A program made the translations under genes and the position numbers. The notes beneath the pieces were generated by a model, which saw only the letters and a program-made list of their open reading frames with translations, was not told the origin of the DNA and did no database searches. From Prunus persica (taxonomy: Eukaryota; Streptophyta; Magnoliopsida; Rosales; Rosaceae), in the NCBI RefSeq assembly GCF_000346465.2, contig NC_034010.1:7449103-7513102 (forward strand): a stretch of 64,000 bases of DNA. The letters are read 5' to 3'. Position 1 is the first letter of the stretch; each line of letters starts with the position of its first letter. Below, one piece after another: positions 10,276-22,706 of the stretch.

Positions 10276-11947
10276 GGAACTTGAGACAGAGGAGGTGGTT
10301 ATAATTGATAAAGACTATGACTGCACCATTGAACATTATCCTAAAAGAGCTAATATTGTGGGTGATGCTCTTAGCAGAAAGTCGTTTGGATCCTTGGCTG
10401 ATCTCCGAAGAAAATATCTTCCATTGTTGGTGGAGTTGAGGAATTGAAGAGTTGGGTTGAGTTTGGATGATCAGGGAGCTTTACTTGCTACTCTCTATAT
10501 AAGACCAGTGTTAGTTGAACGAATTATCAAAGCCCAAATGCATGATCCGTTAATCTGCACGTTAAGGTTGGAAGTTGAGAATGGTACGAGAACATATTAT
10601 TCGGTAAGGAATGATGGAGCTTTGATGGTAGGAACAAGATTGTATGTTCCTGGGGATGAAGCACTAAAGAGGGAAATTCTTGAGGAGGCCCCACTGTTCG
10701 GCCTTTGCCATGCATCCAGGCAACACAAAGTTGTACCGTACTCTGAGGGAGTTTTATTGGTGGCCTTTTATGAAGAATGAAATACTAGAGTAATGTTTAA
10801 TTTGTCAACTGGTCAAGGCTGAACGGTAGAAACTATCGGGGTTTCTGCAACCACTTCCGATCCTGGAGTGGAAGTGGGAGCACATAACTATGGACTCCGT
10901 GTTCAAGCTTCCTTGGACACGGGACAATCATGATGGAGTTTGGGTAATAGTGGATTGATTTACCAAGTCCGCTCATTTTCTATTTGTGAAAGTGACTTAA
11001 ACTCTGAATAAACTGGCCAAATTTTTTATTGTTGAGATTGTGAGATTGCATGGGGTACCAATATCTATTGTGTTAGGTAGAGATCCTCGATTTACGTCCC
11101 GTTTTTGGACAAAGTTACATGAAGCTTTTGTGACTTAATTGTAGTTCAGTATTGCATTTCATCCCCAAACTAATGGACAGTCGGAAAAAACGATTCAAAC
11201 CTTGGAACTTATGCTCGGAGCTTGTGCACTATAGTTTCAGGGAGATTGGGATGATAAATTACCTCTCATGGAGTTTGCATATAATAATAGTTATTAATCA
11301 AGCATTGGGATGTTGCCCTACGATGCATTGTATGGAAGGCAGTGTAGAACTCCAATTTATTGGGATGAAGTGGGTGAGGAAAGATTGGAAGTATCTGAAG
11401 ACATTGAAGCAACAAAGGAGAAAGTTAGACTGATGAGAGAAAGAATCAAGGCAGCTCAGGATCAACAAAAGAGTTATGTCGACAATAGAAGGATCTTCAA
11501 TTTGAAGTTGGTGACTAGGTGTTGCAAAAGTTGTTGCCTTGGAAAGGTGTGAGATTTGGGAAACAGGGAAAGTTAAGCTCTCGTTACATTGGGCCATACG
11601 AGATTTTGGAACGTGTGGGCCTAGTTGCATACAGGCTTGCTTTACTTTTGGAACTTTCTCGATTACTAGACGTATTTCACATCTCTGTGCTCCGGAAGTA
11701 TATTTTAGATTCTTCTCATGTTCTGGAGTCACAACTAATAGAATTGAAGAATTATTTGAGTTGTGTGCAGCAACCCGTTCAGATTTTGGATTGGAAGGTA
11801 CAAGTACCACTTTCTAGAGAAATTCATTTGTGAAAGTCTTGTGGAAGAGCCACTTAGAAACCCGAGGAGTAGATGCGCCTCCAGTACCTTTACCTCTTCG
11901 AGTGACAAGTATGAAATTTCAAGGACTAAGTTTTTATAAGGGGTAGA
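10276..11947 (+). pseudogene. Ty3/Gypsy polyprotein 3' part (RNase H end, integrase, chromodomain remnant)
   Basis: Begins in the RNase H end (RANIVGDALSRKS), then an integrase N-terminal zone (107 codons open at 10457-10780), a decayed integrase core with many stops, then AAQDQQKSYVDNRR, IGPYEILERVG and FHISVLRKY, the usual C-terminal integrase block of plant chromoviruses. It ends with a degraded chromodomain just before the LTR at 11948. The order fits a Tekay/Del-type chromovirus. Gag, protease and most RT are missing, and several frameshifts are present. The left join with EPRV sequence at about 10275 is abrupt. Confidence 0.8.
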
Positions 11948-14565
11948 TGTAAAACTGATTTAAATAATATTTAATATAATTTATTCAAGTAAAAGATGAC
12001 TTATCTTGGGAATATTTTAATGATTTAAAAGTTGACTTTTGTTCGGGAAAGAATCTGAGGATTTCAGTTGTATTGTTGCGTAGAGCACGTCGAGATGAGT
12101 CCATAGACACATAGTGGGCTTAAATCAGAGTTGCAATGAAGAAGTTATGATCTACGGAAGCTCAGTGGCATAATCGTAAATATTTCAAAGTTCATTTTTT
12201 AAATACCCAGATTTTCTTCTCTCTCGCGACCTCAACGACCAACCAACTTCAAACAGAGATTTCTCCTCCGTCTAGCCACCAATTTCAATGCCACAACTTG
12301 CAAACTCTTAATCTTTCTCTCCTCTTCGCATCCATATCAATTTCCAATCCCCAAATCCAAGGAATTAAACCCAAAATTCGAGCCAAAAGCAAGTAAAAAA
12401 CAGAGCCATTTCTGGTTGTGTCAAAACAATGGGTTTCGAGGGCTTTTTCGGCCAACTCTAGCCACCGCCCGCCACCAAATTACTCCCAAAACACTTCCCT
12501 ACCTTCCCTTTGTAATTTCCCTCAAAGGCCCGATCCAATTTCATGTAGAATTGACAAAATCAAACCCAAAATTTTCTAGGTTTTTGTAAAAAAGAAATCG
12601 TTTGTTCGAGGGCTTTAAAGGTGAAATTGATCTTCGAGCCACTGTATAAAGTTTCTCTTCTTGATGTGCTTGATCTGTAGGTATGAATATTGGCTGGCGA
12701 TTTGGAGTTTTTCAATCGCCGAAAAATTTCTCTACACACCCGTTGGCCGTGGCGGTGCGTCGACGGGGTGTCTAGGTCCTAAAATGTTCCCCACGTCGTC
12801 ACTAGGATGATGGTATGCTCATATTTCAATTTGGTTATCGTTTAACCATCGGTCGAATATCTCATATTAGGCGTTATTTGGGTTTGATATGTTCGGAACG
12901 TTGGATCGACTTAATTTTCAAATATGTTGATCCAGGCACCGCTAGGATTGTGTAGGAATTCGCGGATCAAGAATCGGAGTCTCGGATACTCCTATTCAAT
13001 TATTAGAAGTTTAGATAAACGATAACCGTACGATCATACGATCTCGGGCAAAGCCGGAGTACCTATTAAAGCAATTAAAATATTTAATTAATAAAATAGG
13101 TCAACCACAATTATCTAATCAAAATCCTGGCTCCCGGCCTCAAAAGTGCGTGTACGTGACTTACAGAAGTTCCTAGGCCCATTTTCAACATTTCTGATAG
13201 GTGGAATGGTTTGAAAAGAACCGAGGTTCAATAAGCGATTAATTTTCCATATTGGTCAATCTGATACCCCGTAGGGTCCACGACCTACGATTACCAATCT
13301 GAGAGTTCCTATAGATTCAACTCACTTTACTAAACATGCCCTGCAAGTTTGGTCCGAATCGAATGGTCAGATTGCTTGCGATCGTACGATAGGACGGTTA
13401 TCGTTTACCTAAACTTTGAATTATTGAATCGAAGTATTCAGGACTCCGATTCTTGATCTGTGAATTCCTACACAATCCTAGAGTTGCCTAGATCAACATA
13501 TTTGAAAATGAAGTCTATCCAAGAGTCCAAACATGTCGAACCCAGGTAACGCCTAATATGCGATATCCGATCGACGATCAAACGATAACCAAATTGAAAT
13601 CAGAGCATACCGTCATGCTCGGGATGACGTGGGGAATATTTTAGGATCAAAATCCGCCATTGCAGATGGGTGTAAAGAAATTTTTTGAAGATCTGAAAAC
13701 TCCAAACTGCCGTCCAATATTCATACCTACAGATCACGCACATCAAGGGGAGTAACTTTACACCTGGCTCGAAGATTAATTGCACCTTTAAAGCCCTCGA
13801 ACGAATGATTTCTTTCTTTGAAAAACCTAAAAAAATTTGGGTTTGATTTCGTTAATTCTACATGAAATTGGGTCGGGTCTTTGAGGGAAATTATGAAGGG
13901 AAGGTAGGAGAGTGTTTAATGAGTAATTTTGTGGCAGGTGGTGGTTGGGTTGGCCGGAAAAGCCCTCGAAACTCACTATTTTGAAACAACCTGAAATGGC
14001 TATGTTTTTTACTCAGTTTTGGCTCGAACTTTGGGTTTAATTCCTTGGATTTGGGGGTTGGAAATTGGTATGGATGTGAAGAGGAGAGACAGATGAAGAG
14101 TTTGCAAGTTGTGGCATCGAAATTGGTGGCTGGACGGAGGAGAAATCTCTGTTTGAAGTTGGCTGGTAATTGAGGTCGTGAGAGAAGAAAATCTGGGTTT
14201 TTAAAAACTGAACTTGGAAATTTTACGGTTATGCAACTGAGCTTCCGTAAATCATAACTTCTTCGTTACAACTTCGATTTGAGCCCACTATATGTCTACG
14301 GACTCATCTCGAAGTGCTCTATGCAACGGTACAACTGAAATCCCCAGATTCATTCCCGAACAAAAAGTTAACTTTTAAACCATTAAAATATTTTCGAGAT
14401 AAATTCATCTTTTACTTAAATAAATTAATAATTAAATATTAATTTAGAATTGGGTTATTATAATCTACCTCCTTATAAAAACTTTGTCCTCGAAATTTCA
14501 TACATGTCACTCGAAGAGGTAAAGGTACTGGGCCAGCATTTGCTCCTCGGGTTCCCAAGTGGCTT
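11845..14565. repeat. 2.7-kb palindrome of two Gypsy 3' ends
   Basis: 11845-13060 is an imperfect reverse complement of about 13375-14565. Each arm holds the last codons of a Gypsy polyprotein (ending ...QYLYLFE), the internal/LTR boundary (LTR starts TGTAAAACTG at 11948 and, inverted, near 14460), and about 1.1 kb of LTR. The 13061-13375 centre is LTR sequence not matched in the other arm. Tail-to-tail arrangement. Apart from the polyprotein tails the whole region is non-coding. Confidence 0.8.
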
Positions 14566-14589
14566 CTTTTGGCCAATACTTCATACTCT

Positions 14590-17500
14590 TGACTGGTTGT
14601 ATGACTGGAGAATAAGCTCTCAAATAAGCCTCTGGTGTGTAACATTTATCCACAAATTGTTCAGCTTCTTGCCTGTTATGGAATATAGCAGAAACTGCAT
14701 GCATGCAGGGTATTCCATTGAGCTCCCACCTCCTGCAACTACAAGTTTTGGGTCCACAAATTCACAGAATGTTTATCAACTAATGTATCCCCCACTTGGA
14801 ACAATCCATTGCCACAATACATTGGTCTAAATCTATGAGATAAAGTCTTGTTTTTCTCTAGTTTGCCTTGGATCTTTGGACAAATTGGACCCTCACATTT
14901 ACTAATCAAGTCCCTCTCATTATTTTGTACCTAATCGTCTCAAGCATGGTAAGTATTGGTTTATCCCTTGGAGCCAAAATCTAAGAATTAAAACACTCAC
15001 ACAAGTTGTTCAACAACATGTCACACTTGGTTCTAGGATTGAATCTATGCCTAGCCCACCTATTTGGATACCTATTTGTCAACCAACCATAAGCTTCTTC
15101 ATCTAAGCCTTTTAGTTTTTCCATCTCACAATTAAAATCTATTTCATTTGATGACATGGCTGCACTCCACAATTGATCTTTCAATGCTTGACCCTTAAAT
15201 TTTTTCTTCAAATTTCCATATAGATGCCTCACACACCTATGAGACACTTCAAGCACTACTAATTCAAAAGCTTTATCCAAACCCTAGGCATATAAAATCA
15301 AAAGCTTTATCCAAACCCTAGGCATATAAAATCATTTCTTATGAAGTTAAAAAAAATATTTTGGAGCAACTCATAATTGAAAGCAACAATATAAAGTAAA
15401 ACCCAATTGCAATGAAAGCAATTACTTACCTTTTGTTGATCTGAAATGAAAGTCCAACTATATTCACTAACTGGACCAAAATCCTCAATTAAAAGTTGGA
15501 GAAACCAACACCAAGAGTCTTAACTCTCCAACTCAGCAACCGCATAAGCAATGGGGTACTTATTATCAGTTGCATCAATATCCACGGCCACAAGTAATTG
15601 CCCTGCCATTATATTGAATTACTATGTAAAGAAAGAAATAAATATTATATATAGAAATAAATATTAAATTAATATAACATCCACATAAGTAAATGTCAAA
15701 TAAAAGTATCTAAAAAAATTTACCTTGAAATGTTCCCTTTAGGTGAAAAACGTCAACACCTATTAAAGGTCTACAACCTGTTGTAAACCCTTTTTTGCAT
15801 GCGTCCAAACACACATAAAACCTTTGAAAATGAGGAGGATCCACCTTCATCAACATACTGTCGTTATTAGTCTATCTAATCTTTTCACAATACTCCCATA
15901 ACTTTTCGTATTGTTGAGCATAAGTTCCCTCAATCAAAGTTTGAGCCTTCCTCTTAGCTTTATAACATTGATCTGTAGAAACTTCATATCCCAATTCTCT
16001 ATGAACCTCTAATTGAAGCGTTGTCTTTTTAATCTTAGGATCATCTTTAATCTTACTCATATACCTTTGAGAAAGGAAAGTTGAAGTGATGTTTTTGTTA
16101 TGGAAACCTTTGGAACATGAATGCTTAGGAGTGTAACTCTTAATTTGATAAGTGTTTTCTCCCTGCATCAAAGAAGCATACAACCTTCACTTACAACCTT
16201 TCTTGCACTTAGCAGACAACCTGAACTTATCATTTTTCACTATCTTGCATTCATATGACCCTAATACTCCATAAATTTGTATAGCCTGTTTCAGGACCTT
16301 TTTACTTGGAAATTTCATCGCAACGTCGAACTCATATCAGTATCAATATTAAACTCTTTGTACCTGCGAGTAGTTCCTTCTTCATCAGAGTTTGATGTTA
16401 AATGTAACTCATCTGAATTATATTGCTTTTCATCCATCTTCATATCCTCAACCTGTATATCTGCCTCCCAATTGTTTTTTTGTTTCTTACCACATCCGAT
16501 GAAAGTCTCTAGTGTATCCACTGCATCATCATAGAAATTATCATCGTCCAACATGGCATCATTGTCCTCTTCATAAAATTCAGAATCAGAATTATTACCA
16601 TCATTATCACTTTCCTCATAATTGAAACCTTTCGTTTTATCATCACCATCACCATCATATTCATACTCATTAATATGTATCGGTACATCATAAAAATCTT
16701 GAGGCTCACCATGATACAAAGCACTTCTCTCTTCTTGAAATAAGTGATCATTGTTGAGACTATATGAACCATACCTATTTTCATCAACTTGACTAAACAG
16801 GTCGTCATGGATTTCACTAAATGATTCTCCATAATCTATATTAGCTTGTGACATCGGTGGTTGGGTTATGTCACCAATAACCTCATGAACATCACTATCA
16901 TGCTCTACATAGACAGTCATTTGCCTATTCCTAGGTATTGAGCTCACAAAACCTAAAATGTGTTCATCTTTCTCCAATGCATAAAGACCATATGCTAGTC
17001 CATGCCCTGGAAGTGTGTAATAAAAATATTTGGAGTTTTGAACACCGAACTCTTGTATCATGTCTTTAATTTCTAATGTAGACAACCTATCAACATCTAC
17101 ATTATCAAAATAAGTCACCATACCATTTATATAATGGGTTCTTGGAGTGTGCATAAAATGTCCACCGTATCTATATTCAATAGTCATGTGATCATCATCT
17201 GCACAACAAAAGTAATAGACTTTTATTAATAAAGAATTTTTTTTTATTTGCACAACATGTGGTTTGAGATTGGTACTCTTATTTATGTGAGTGGGTCGTA
17301 AAATCCACCATTATGTATGCTTAATTTACTATTTTATTTCTTAAAGACAAAGCATGTGAAAGGAAGAGTGTCCATTACTTTTATCACTAGAAGGTACATG
17401 CTTTGTCCTTTTTTCTTTGGTTAAAGAGATTTCCATTAAAGCAAAGCAGCAAAACAAGAAACCAAGAAAGCGAAAAAATAGTTAACAAGCAAGACCTGTG

Positions 17501-17622
17501 TACCAACAACGAGTCATTGAAACGAACTTTACATTGAAGGAAAACAAGCATAGGGTCCAAACTCGAGAATACTCACCTGGGTTGATTGAGCCTCTATCAG
17601 ATTCGATTCGTCTCCTTGCCAT
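14590..17622 (-). pseudogene. MULE transposase (PB1-like N-term, MuDR DNA-binding, MULE core, SWIM)
   Basis: Exon 1 17622-17577 (MARRRIESD start, donor GTGAGT). Exon 2 starts at 17198 after an AG acceptor with a PB1-like domain (YRYGGHFMHTP), then a long acidic linker (about 16850-16430). The MuDR DNA-binding zone is at about 16260-15880 (YQIKSYTPKHSC, LGYEVSTDQCYKAKRKA); an in-frame stop follows, then YVCLDACKKGF and a degraded MULE core to about 15450. A later exon (15280-14981) holds the C-terminal part of the core. A CCHC/SWIM remnant with GIPCMHA-like sequence lies near 14700, then a tail ending ...SMKYWPK at about 14565. Multiple stops and gaps: not functional. Confidence 0.82.
15266..15333. 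repeat. Perfect 34-bp tandem duplication
   Basis: Two identical adjacent 34-bp units (15266-15299, 15300-15333) containing CCAAACCCTAGGCATA, located beside a transposase exon. Probably a replication-slippage event. Confidence 0.9.
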
Positions 17623-17920
17623 ACTGAAGTGATTGATATTCAAGGGAACTGATTGAATTTGAAACCCAAATTCTTATGAACGCAGACTACAGCAGTTGTC
17701 ATTGGCGCCAAGGAATAGAGTCACGAGGGTTTTGGTTTGTGTTAAAATACCTTTATGCCCACTCACGTGCTATGCACATGTCTATTTTAACGTCTATTTG
17801 ACAGTGTCCAACATTGGCTAATAGATGTAAACACATGGACTAAATTAACCAAATTAAAAACACATTGACTAAATTGGCCAAATGGGTAAAACACAGAGAC
17901 CATTTTGACATTTAAGCCAT

Positions 17921-18912
17921 GCTTTTATGTGTGTCTTTTCCAGGATGATTGAAATAAAATTTGATGCAGATCTCGAATGGTTTCTCTCAAATAAGGTTTG
18001 TGGTATATCTATTCCACAATCTCTTGAAAAGACTTGTGTAACCTGAAAAACCAAGAAAGAAGAAAATTGAGCCCTTTAACACATCAATGTGGTGTGAGCA
18101 AAAGGTCCTCCAATACCTAATTCAAAATGAGAATATGGGATCAAAAAGAAGTAAGGTTCTTCGTTGTAGGAACATTTACCAATGTCTGGGTGACTACTTT
18201 CTTGTCGTTGAGGGTTGAGGGATACGTGGTGCAACTCTATTGGATCTATTGAGACCCATCATCAACTATCATGTCAATTAGCATGTTAGTTTGTTGCCTT
18301 CTTGAGATTGGTATTTTAGATGTCCTGTTGATGTCTTTGATTGTACTGTTGAAGTTGATCTAATGAAGTTTCTATTTGATTTATAATATAAAAAAAAAGT
18401 TGTTTGACTTGGGGACGTGGGGTGACTAATGGGTTTAATGCGCGTGATATTTGCCAATACTCAAGTAATGACTATAATGGATTGTGACTGGTCATGTTTT
18501 GCTGAGTGTCATTCATTACTTGGAGGATTGAGCCTGATATGTCTTTCTTTATATCGCCAGCTTGGGCTTCAAAGATTTTTGCCGAACGTGTTCCCAAGTT
18601 CTCAATGGGTTTGACAGAGGTAACTTCCTCTGCCAACTGAAACGGTGCGTTGATTAGATGCAAATCCCTTTCTTGTGTGTGTAGAATGACAATTTTTTCC
18701 AATTGTTTTTTACCACGTGTCATTACGTTAATTGGCTGAAAAATTCTTGTTCCCACAAGTTTATTTGAGAAAACCCAGAGTAAAAAGCAACTCGTCGTGT
18801 GGAATAACTATGTTCTAATGAAGTTAGTACTACATTTTTTACACGAACAACATACACTATGATTTTTCTTTATTAAAAAACCTAGTCTCTCTGCAAGCGT
18901 TTCAGAGCATGC
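17921..18912. other. Unclassified non-coding DNA
   Basis: No coding exon, TIR or LTR recognised. A short open frame on each strand near 18430-18756 has no recognisable domain. Confidence 0.4.
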
Positions 18913-19372
18913 GAGGGGCAGAGGCAGAGGGAGCTAAGGCTCAGGGGGTCCTATGCCCCCTCTCAATGTTTTTGCGTCCTTTGTTTTCTTAGCACAAATT
19001 ACCAATCTTTTATCAAATTTCAAAGTGCCATTTTTATGTTTTCCTTCTCTCTCTTTTTCACTATTATTACTACCCCTTCTAAATCTCTTCTTGCCTTATT
19101 TTAACTCTAAATTTTGTAGTAATAAACTACAATAGGAATTTCTTATTGTGTATATTTAATGAAGTACATTTAATTTCAATCAATATATTTTGCTAGTATC
19201 AATGATGAGTAGATAGTGAATAAAATATGTAAAATAATAGAGTATAGTAATCAAATTTTGGGATTTTGAATTAACTAAAAAATTAATTCAAATATCATTT
19301 CAATATTTGAGGGTGCCCCCTTTGTACAAATTTCCCTCAGTACAAAGTTTCTAGCTCCGCCATTGACCAATG
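18913..19372. mobile_element. Possible small non-autonomous TIR element
   Basis: The left part GGGGCAGAGGCAGAGGGAGC and the right part ending TAGCTCCGCCATTG are imperfect inverted complements, of the 'gene-poor GGCGGAGC' type seen in small plant elements. Interior is A/T-rich with paired GTGCCCCC and GGGGG tracts. No clear target duplication, so this is tentative. Confidence 0.3.
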
Positions 19373-19762
19373 GTTTTTTTTAAATTTATTATTTATTATT
19401 TATCACAAGTGCTACTCGGTGCTTTTTTTTTTTTTTCTTTCCTCACATATACACTATCATTGGCTCATGCAAGGAGCCTTTTCTTCAACTGCCAAAATAT
19501 CTCAGATAGTATAGAACTCAGTAGCTAGAGAAAAATGTCAACAATATATATATATATATATGGGGGTGGATCCGCGGCACCATATTTTTGACACAATTTT
19601 TGGGCCATTAGATTACTCTACTTTTAATGGTTGAGATTAAACATGGCATGGCAAATAGTTTTAATGTTTTAAATAAACAATCATTAATTATATTTTCTCT
19701 CTCCTCCATTTTCTCTCTCCTCTCTTCTTGGTAATATCCATTTTTTCTTGGTAATCTATTCT

Positions 19763-19797
<35 letters not shown>

Positions 19798-19800
19798 ATA

Positions 19801-19920
19801 GATGATTTAGAAGATATGCTGATTGAAGCTATGCTTTCTCTCAACAATATGATAGAGGATGGCAGCATTGAGGAGTTCAGCTTTTCAACATTTGATAATA
19901 TCTTAATAGATTATGCATGA
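19801..19920 (+). other. Exon-like acidic segment, unidentified
   Basis: Open for about 39 codons: DDLEDMLIEAMLSLNN, then more acidic/serine-rich codons, ending in TGA. The composition looks like real protein coding but I do not recognise the family. It lies just inside the TIR of the 19562-22229 element, so it may be captured host sequence. Confidence 0.3.
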
Positions 19921-20652
19921 GACTGGTAGGAAACTCAATTTATTGCTTGCTCTATAGATTGTGTGACTCTACCTTGTTGGCTCTGCTTCCTCTGCTTTTA
20001 CAATCTTTAAAGCTGGCCTTGCCTCAACCCAATTCACACTGCCAGATTATCTTTAATCTGTTTTCTATTTGCCTATATTGATCTCTCAAGTTCTCAGCTT
20101 TTTGATTGAATCGACAAATGAAAATGATATGAAACCAGTCAGGTCTGCCTATAGCTTTGATCAATGAAGTATTTCACTGAATAAGTTCTCTGATGACAGT
20201 CAGGTCTTCCACCTCTGAGAAATTAAAAAAAAGTGAAAGGGAGAAATTTTGGAGGAAAATGAAAATGATATGAAACCACATTGCAAATATTAATTAAGAA
20301 GTTGGTTTGGGGACGTGAGAAAGTGTGGGGGCTTTTTGCAGCTACTGTGTGCCTGGGCTGCTGTAAAGAGCCAAATGTGTGAAAATTTTCCCTGGGTCTA
20401 AGTTCAAGAATCAGACCCCAAGAATGCTTCGAAAGGGTAGTTGAGCCTTATGAAGCACCTTAGTTACCTTCACCAGCAAAACTAACAGTCACTTACATAT
20501 AATTTCTTAATTTGGCATGAGAGGCTTGTAGCAAAGCAATCATGAGTTTAGCATTAAAGAGAGAGAGAGGGCTGTGAGTTCCTATGAGAAGCAGAGGTTC
20601 TAAGGAAAGGGGGAAGGGATTCTAAGAAGGTTTGTTGAAGAGAGAGAGGGCA

Positions 20653-20850
20653 ATGGGTGACTTAAGCGGTTTTCCGGCAGCTCTACAGAGGTTCTGTGAA
20701 GTATTAGAACAGCCTGTCAGGAGAGAAAAGATGGGGGAGAAGGATGAACAGAGCACGAAATTGCTGGGTTTTGGAGGTGAAAGAGGAAGCTTGCTCTTTG
20801 GATGTGGATGTTGGTTGTTGGGTAGGAGGTGCCTCATTTACAACTGCTAG
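20653..20850 (+). other. Short ORF, unidentified
   Basis: Starts ATGGGTGACTTAAGC and encodes 65 residues beginning MGDLSGFPAALQRFCEVLEQ. Hydrophilic in the middle, glycine/cysteine-rich at the end. No recognised domain. Could be captured gene sequence or chance. Confidence 0.25.
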
Positions 20851-21909
20851 AAGCTCCTTCTTTCCAAGAAACCATAATGGTTTCTATCCAATTTGGCCAA
20901 GTCTTTCCCTTCCTTTCTCCTCTCTCCCTTTGACGTATCTTATTTTGGTGAAATCCTCTTTGCCCAATTGCACAAAAAACAGGGATTTTTGGGAGCTCTA
21001 GTCTTTTTCTGCAGTTGTTTCAGTGGGGGACTCCTATTCCCAGCCAGCTCCTTCCTTTCTTTCTTTCTTTCTTCCATGGCTAGATCTGATGGGGGAAAGA
21101 AATAAGTATGCACGCTGGTTTAAAGAGTGTTTTGCTTAAGTATCCCTTGGTTTTTCTGATGGCTTGCGTTGGGTTTGTCTTTGGCCATGTGCTGGAGTCT
21201 CCCAGCAGCCTGAGCGTACAAACATCTGCTGGTTTTCTATCATGGTTTCATTTCAAACCATGTGTTGAAGATTTTTGGGATATTTTCTAAGCCACTTGGG
21301 CTATTTGGCCTTCCTAAGGTAATGGGTTAGTGCATTAAGGGAATAGGCCAACCTCCTAAGTGATGGACCATTTTTATTGAGATGATGAGCTAATTTTTCC
21401 GAAAGTATTGGGCTATCTCTTCTAGAGTATTGAGCTTTTTTCTCTCCTTTATGCTTGCCCATATATTTGGGCTCAAAAAATGGGCTTAAGTTTTGGGGCT
21501 CTCAAGTAGCCCAAAACTTTCACTGGGTCTCATGAAAGCTCGTTACCAGTTAGCCTTGGACATTTGCGTGGCTTGGGCCCACTTAAGCTTGTAGCGTGGC
21601 TAGGTGTAATAATAATGATTTTCGCTTGGCATTGCATGTCATTGGTGTGCTTGAATTTTATCGCTTTGAAGAGGAATATGACGCTTGACGGGATTAATTA
21701 GCTTGGGTTTATAGAGCCAGTGCTTATTTAGACTCTTAGCGTGACATATTGCATATTTATTTGGCATGACATGTGGATCATGACTCGTGAGAATGTGAAT
21801 GACGAATTTTTGCGTGTTCCAAATTGGGTCTTTTCTTAATAAGGCATTGCTCTAGGCCGGTATTTTATTTGGGCCCAACCCTGAATTTTTTGGGCCTCAA
21901 CACAGAGAG

Positions 21910-21915
<6 letters not shown>

Positions 21916-21957
<42 letters not shown>
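21916..21957. repeat. (GA)n microsatellite
   Basis: Uninterrupted GA dinucleotide run of about 42 bp inside the TIR element. Confidence 0.95.
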
Positions 21958-21960
<3 letters not shown>

Positions 21961-22229
21961 GCGTCAATTCTCTATACAAGAAAAAGAGAGAATGCGTCAA
22001 TTCTCTGTAGAAGAAAGAGATATAATTAATTAATTAAATATATTTAATGAGATGAGAGAGAATGAATTCTTAATTAATATGGTATCAGAATTTTAATCCT
22101 AATGTATAAATATTAATTAAAGAGAAAAATATTATTTTGTCATGTCATGTTTAATCTCAACCATTAAAAGTAGAGTAATCTGATGACCCAAAAATTGTGT
22201 CAAAAATATGGTGCCACGAATCCGCCCCC

Positions 22230-22701
22230 TATATATATATATTTGTGATGACAATCGATAGGGAGGGGGATGGTGTGATATTGAAATTGGGTTTCACAAG
22301 GTGCCAACAGGATGGTTTGAAGATGACCTCTAACTGCCAAGAAAAGTAGAATTATATAAATGTTGCCTCAATTTGAATTGGCTCCGAGCTTATCTCTAAT
22401 AAGTTGAGTCATTGATGTGTTAAAGATCCATTATCCAGCAAATTTATTACCACTGTGAAGAAAACAATAAACTGGCAAGAGAAGAGATACCACTGTGAAG
22501 AAAAGAAAGGAAATTTGTTCATTGAGAGAGATGAAACAAAGCCTGCTGCAGATATGCTTTTGTCCAAAACCATTCCAGCAGAAGAAAGCAGTAGAGCCAA
22601 GAACTGAAATGTGAAGAAAAATACAAATGAAATTTCAGAACAACAATGAAAGAAAAGTAATGGAAATGAACCTAGAAGGGAAAGCAGTTACAATATAAAA
22701 A
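22230..22701. other. Unclassified flank of the Copia insertion
   Basis: A (TA)n tract and AT-rich DNA. A minus-strand frame near 22620-22500 (LLLSSAGMVLDKSISAAG) looks weakly protein-like but is not recognised. The target duplication GACTC lies at 22702-22706. Confidence 0.4.
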
Positions 22702-22706
22702 GACTC

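Larger units (their letters stand above)
14565..17920 (-). mobile_element. Decayed Mutator-like element (MULE)
   Basis: A MuDR-type transposase pseudogene reading leftwards, with a likely terminal sequence at the right: read on the minus strand from about 17917 it starts GGCTTAAATGTCAAAATGGT, AT-rich and non-coding. The left end is lost because the sequence runs straight into the inverted Gypsy tail near 14565, so no TIR pair or target duplication can be shown. Confidence 0.7.
19562..22229. mobile_element. TIR element, 2.67 kb, with unidentified cargo
   Basis: Ends are inverted repeats of about 85 bp: 19562-19647 (GGGGGTGGATCCGCGGCACC...) against 22144-22229. Both sit in (TA)n tracts, so a 9-bp MULE-type duplication (TATATATAT) fits but is uninformative. 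The interior has an exon-like piece at 19801-19920, a short ORF at 20653-20850, and (CT)n/(GA)n tracts near 19759-19795 and 21916-21957. No transposase found. Non-autonomous; MULE-like is the best guess. Confidence 0.65.

Noticed and set aside
11298..11810. 170-codon minus-strand ORF
   Set aside because: Antisense shadow of the Gypsy integrase C-terminal region, which is recognisable on the plus strand.
16509..16832. 107-codon Met-rich ORF
   Set aside because: Off-frame reading of the acidic linker of the MULE transposase.
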